Positions 30,401 to 32,517 of a stretch of DNA of 32,517 nucleotides are shown in pieces. Under the pieces are notes generated by a model. It saw only the letters and a list, made by a program, of their open reading frames with translations. It was not told the origin of the DNA and ran no database searches. The position numbers and the translations under genes were made by a program. Origin of the DNA: Perkinsus olseni (Eukaryota; Perkinsozoa; Perkinsida; Perkinsidae); the NCBI GenBank assembly GCA_013115135.1, contig JABANP010000560.1, forward strand, positions 1 to 32,517. The letters are read 5' to 3'. The stretch's first letter is position 1, and each line of letters opens with the position of its first letter.

Positions 30401-31703
30401 ACGACTATCCATGCTCCTCGCGGAATATTGCCTACTAGCAGTAGCATGTACGCAGGAAGCCGCGTCATCGTGCTGTGCAACCGTCCTGACGAACGAGCGC
30501 TCGCTCAGCGAACCGACAAAGTCGCTATGACTACCAACTCATGTTCACCTCAAATTCTCCTGTCTCTCCATTTTCGACCTTCTCTACCCCACGGAATCCT
30601 AAGCATCAGAAGGTGCAAAATTTCTTCGCTAGGCGGGTCGCCTCCGCCATCTGCGATGGTTTGATCCGGAGACAAGCCTGGACGGGCCGGACTGGCTCAC
30701 CCCCGCTCCGAGGCGCTGATTCTCGGACCATACCGCATCAACAGAGAGCTTGGACTTTACGACTACCCGCATTACCTGGCGCAAGGCTAGGGCTTTTTCA
30801 TCTCTTCACTCGGATTGTTCCGTAGAGGGACTGTCGCTGACATCGTCGACCTACGGATGGTGAAGTGGCGTCGTAATCCAGGCTGTCAGGTCCGAAGTGG
30901 ACCAGCTCAAACGAGATCGTGGGCAGCTAGAACAGAAGCTGCGGAAGGAGACCAGCCAGCGAGAATCACTGGAAAATTTGAGTAAGGCATTATGGATGTC
31001 TCTCCACCGTCCGCGCCAATTTTATCATCAACTCGCATGAGCAGCGATCGTTCGATCTTGGGAAGCATCTTCGTCGGGCATATTACGGTATATATCAACT
31101 GGTACCAAATTGGTACTGTCAAACGCCAAAAAGCTGAGGAAATTATCAAATGGTGTTACCCATATGAATCATATGATGTGATGATACTAATCAGCTTTTT
31201 GGAAACTAGAAGGTGTAGAAACGCACTCCCTCCGGCCGTGCGCGTCTCCACCTACTTCTCGGCGAATCCTTATTAAGCGTGCTGGAGAACACTGAGAGTC
31301 TGAGAGTCACATTTCATTCTCGTGCGCCCACTCGATGTTGACTGATTCGGGTTAGGAAGTATCAGCATAGTAGCAATAGTTTAGTAAACTATTAGTTATA
31401 CTAATTTAGTATCATAATGACGCTTCCTAGAGACTCTTCGGGTTAATATTCCCCAAAACTGTTCGGGTTGGTATTCCCTATGAACCCAGTTTACATGCAA
31501 TAATACTTGGTGATTTATATACTAATGGACATGTTCATTTTATAGCGACTGTAGGTTGTTCACATTATGAACCCCACGAGATGTTCCGGCTAGGTCGCTC
31601 TCTACAGCGTCAAAGAGGGGAGCTGGCAACGGAAGTGCAAAGCATGAGAAAACGCATACAAGAATTGGAGAAGAGTCATCGATGTGATGGGCTAAGCTCA
31701 TGA
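27418..31703 (+). CDS. TXLN: Taxilin-family coiled-coil protein, eight exons
   Basis: Taxilins are long coiled-coil proteins that bind syntaxins in vesicle traffic. Exons: 27418-27550, 28126-28284, 28491-28604, 29330-29447, 29721-29871, 30251-30369, 30890-30981 and about 31555-31703. Every junction fits in phase with GT donors and AG acceptors. The protein (about 345 residues) starts MTDSAGAQPVDSND. It is nearly all heptad-type helix: EKLWKIVEEAVREQDRTEKL, then the family-diagnostic MNEKLEKLCKALQEENRK, KMQRTITEVMGDFKKE, ENVMLRQKLKGFLED, EEYSAKLDEMGGIFGRSTEA, QLKRDRGQLEQKLRKE and the C-terminal LATEVQSMRKRIQELEK. The order matches the taxilin domain, although the centre is somewhat shorter than in animals; a further exon in 29872-30250 is possible. 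The last acceptor could be 31545 instead of 31554, as both keep frame. TGA at 31701-31703. Confidence 0.85.
29503..29529. repeat. 9-bp hairpin in a taxilin intron
   Basis: AGAGCACCT (29503-29511) and AGGTGCTCT (29521-29529) with a 9-base loop, about 55 bp after a donor site. Confidence 0.75.
29987..30026. repeat. 12-bp perfect inverted repeat in a taxilin intron
   Basis: AGTAGAGGTCCT (29987-29998) and AGGACCTCTACT (30015-30026), 16-base spacer. Each arm overlaps further GAGGTC copies, so alternative stems can form. Confidence 0.8.
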
Positions 31704-32517
31704 AGGGATTCCGAATCACCCCTTGTCGCGTTATCGTAGCTGCTGGGTTTCTCCCGGGAGGCTTAACTTCGCTCGAGATGGCGTCGTCGAGCCTGAGGTT
31801 GAGGAAGAAGATTCTGGAGTAGTCCGGCGCCTTTCCCTCCTTCCTCCCTCTAATAGTCTAGTCTCGTATTGATGCTACTAGCGTCACGCTAGTAGATACT
31901 CGGCAGATATGCACAATGCCTCACCCGCATGTACAATGGTGCTCTTTATGAGTTCTCCTTAGGAGAACAGTGGGTTTCTCGGCACAGGGTAAAGGGCATA
32001 GACGGCATGCTTGATACTAGTCCTGTGGCTTGTGTCAACCATTCAGTCTGAGTCCTTTCTCCTGGCTTGAACCCACGAAAGCACCCTCCGGGCTGGTATT
32101 CTCAGTCTAGGAGTCTCCGAAACCCTATCGGTTCAGCGGATAAACGAGGAGTTTATCTAGGTTAAAACCGGCGCGGAGAGATGCCGTGTTATATTGTGCG
32201 CGCAACGGGGCACCTAGTGTCCCGATTGTGGCTCCCACGCTTCTAGCGTGATGCTAGTAAGCTAGTGCCTCGACTACCGGCTTGAGTTACCAGGTGTAGT
32301 CGAGCGTCGTCCTCCCGACGCTCTCTTCTTTTCTTAACTGAGGTCTTCGAGAGGCAACTTGTGCCTGCCTAACCGTGATCGCCGCTTGCAGCGTCGCCTT
32401 AGGCCTCCGCACAGTTCGCCTCAGCGTTACCCTCGCTGCCGTCGTGAGGTCCTGTCGACTTTCCCGACGCTAGCGCGGTACCGCGTCTTGCCCCATCTCG
32501 GAGACCAGAGGTTTTAT
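31704..32517. other. Downstream region without a gene
   Basis: No reading frame longer than about 60 codons and no family similarity. Short palindromes include CTACTAGCGT-C-ACGCTAGTAG at 31875-31895, a GATAAAC/GTTTATC pair near 32140-32158, and CGCGGTACCGCG near 32474-32485. Confidence 0.5.

Overview
This is a piece of a eukaryotic nuclear genome. Coding sequence is split by GT...AG introns (many of 48-130 bp), there is a split ribosomal protein gene, and there is no operon structure. The dominant gene is a cGMP-dependent protein kinase of the apicomplexan/alveolate layout (four cyclic-nucleotide sites with a degenerate third one, then an AGC kinase with a Thr gatekeeper). Together with standard stop codons and many short introns this suggests an alveolate, and a Perkinsus-like protist is my best guess. 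The species is an inference. I predicted exons by eye from reading frame, family similarity, splice consensus and phase; none has been tested against transcripts.

Layout. 1-2027: 3' part of a non-LTR retrotransposon (+) with a frame break in its reverse transcriptase ORF. 2028-3570: no clear gene, a CA microsatellite, and probably the unresolved last exon of the kinase. 3571-15108 (-): the PKG gene, 23 recognised exons. Its introns are crowded: a complete Tc1/mariner-type transposon with identical 183-bp inverted repeats (4838-6597), a 66-bp tandem array, two decayed copies of a kinase exon, a tRNA-Gln(CUG) gene and weaker tRNA-like sequences. 15109-17524: no gene seen. 17525-18666 (-): ribosomal protein eL8 (L7a), three exons. 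It is divergently paired across 131 bp with a small three-exon gene of unknown family (18798-20218, +) whose C terminus resembles a helix-turn-helix. 20332-22715 (+): a large all-helical repeat protein, possibly RNA-binding, with one frame break. 22716-26729 (+): fragments of unrecognised genes; one acceptor site is fed by a 27-bp pyrimidine minisatellite. 27418-31703 (+): an eight-exon taxilin-family coiled-coil gene. 31704-32517: no gene seen.

The genes do not form a pathway. They are an ordinary mixed set: cyclic-GMP signalling (PKG), translation (eL8, tRNA-Gln), vesicle traffic (taxilin) and possibly organelle RNA metabolism (helical repeat protein). The most unusual parts are the contents of the PKG introns, the unfamiliar gene sharing a promoter region with eL8, and the minisatellite acting as a splice-site pyrimidine tract.
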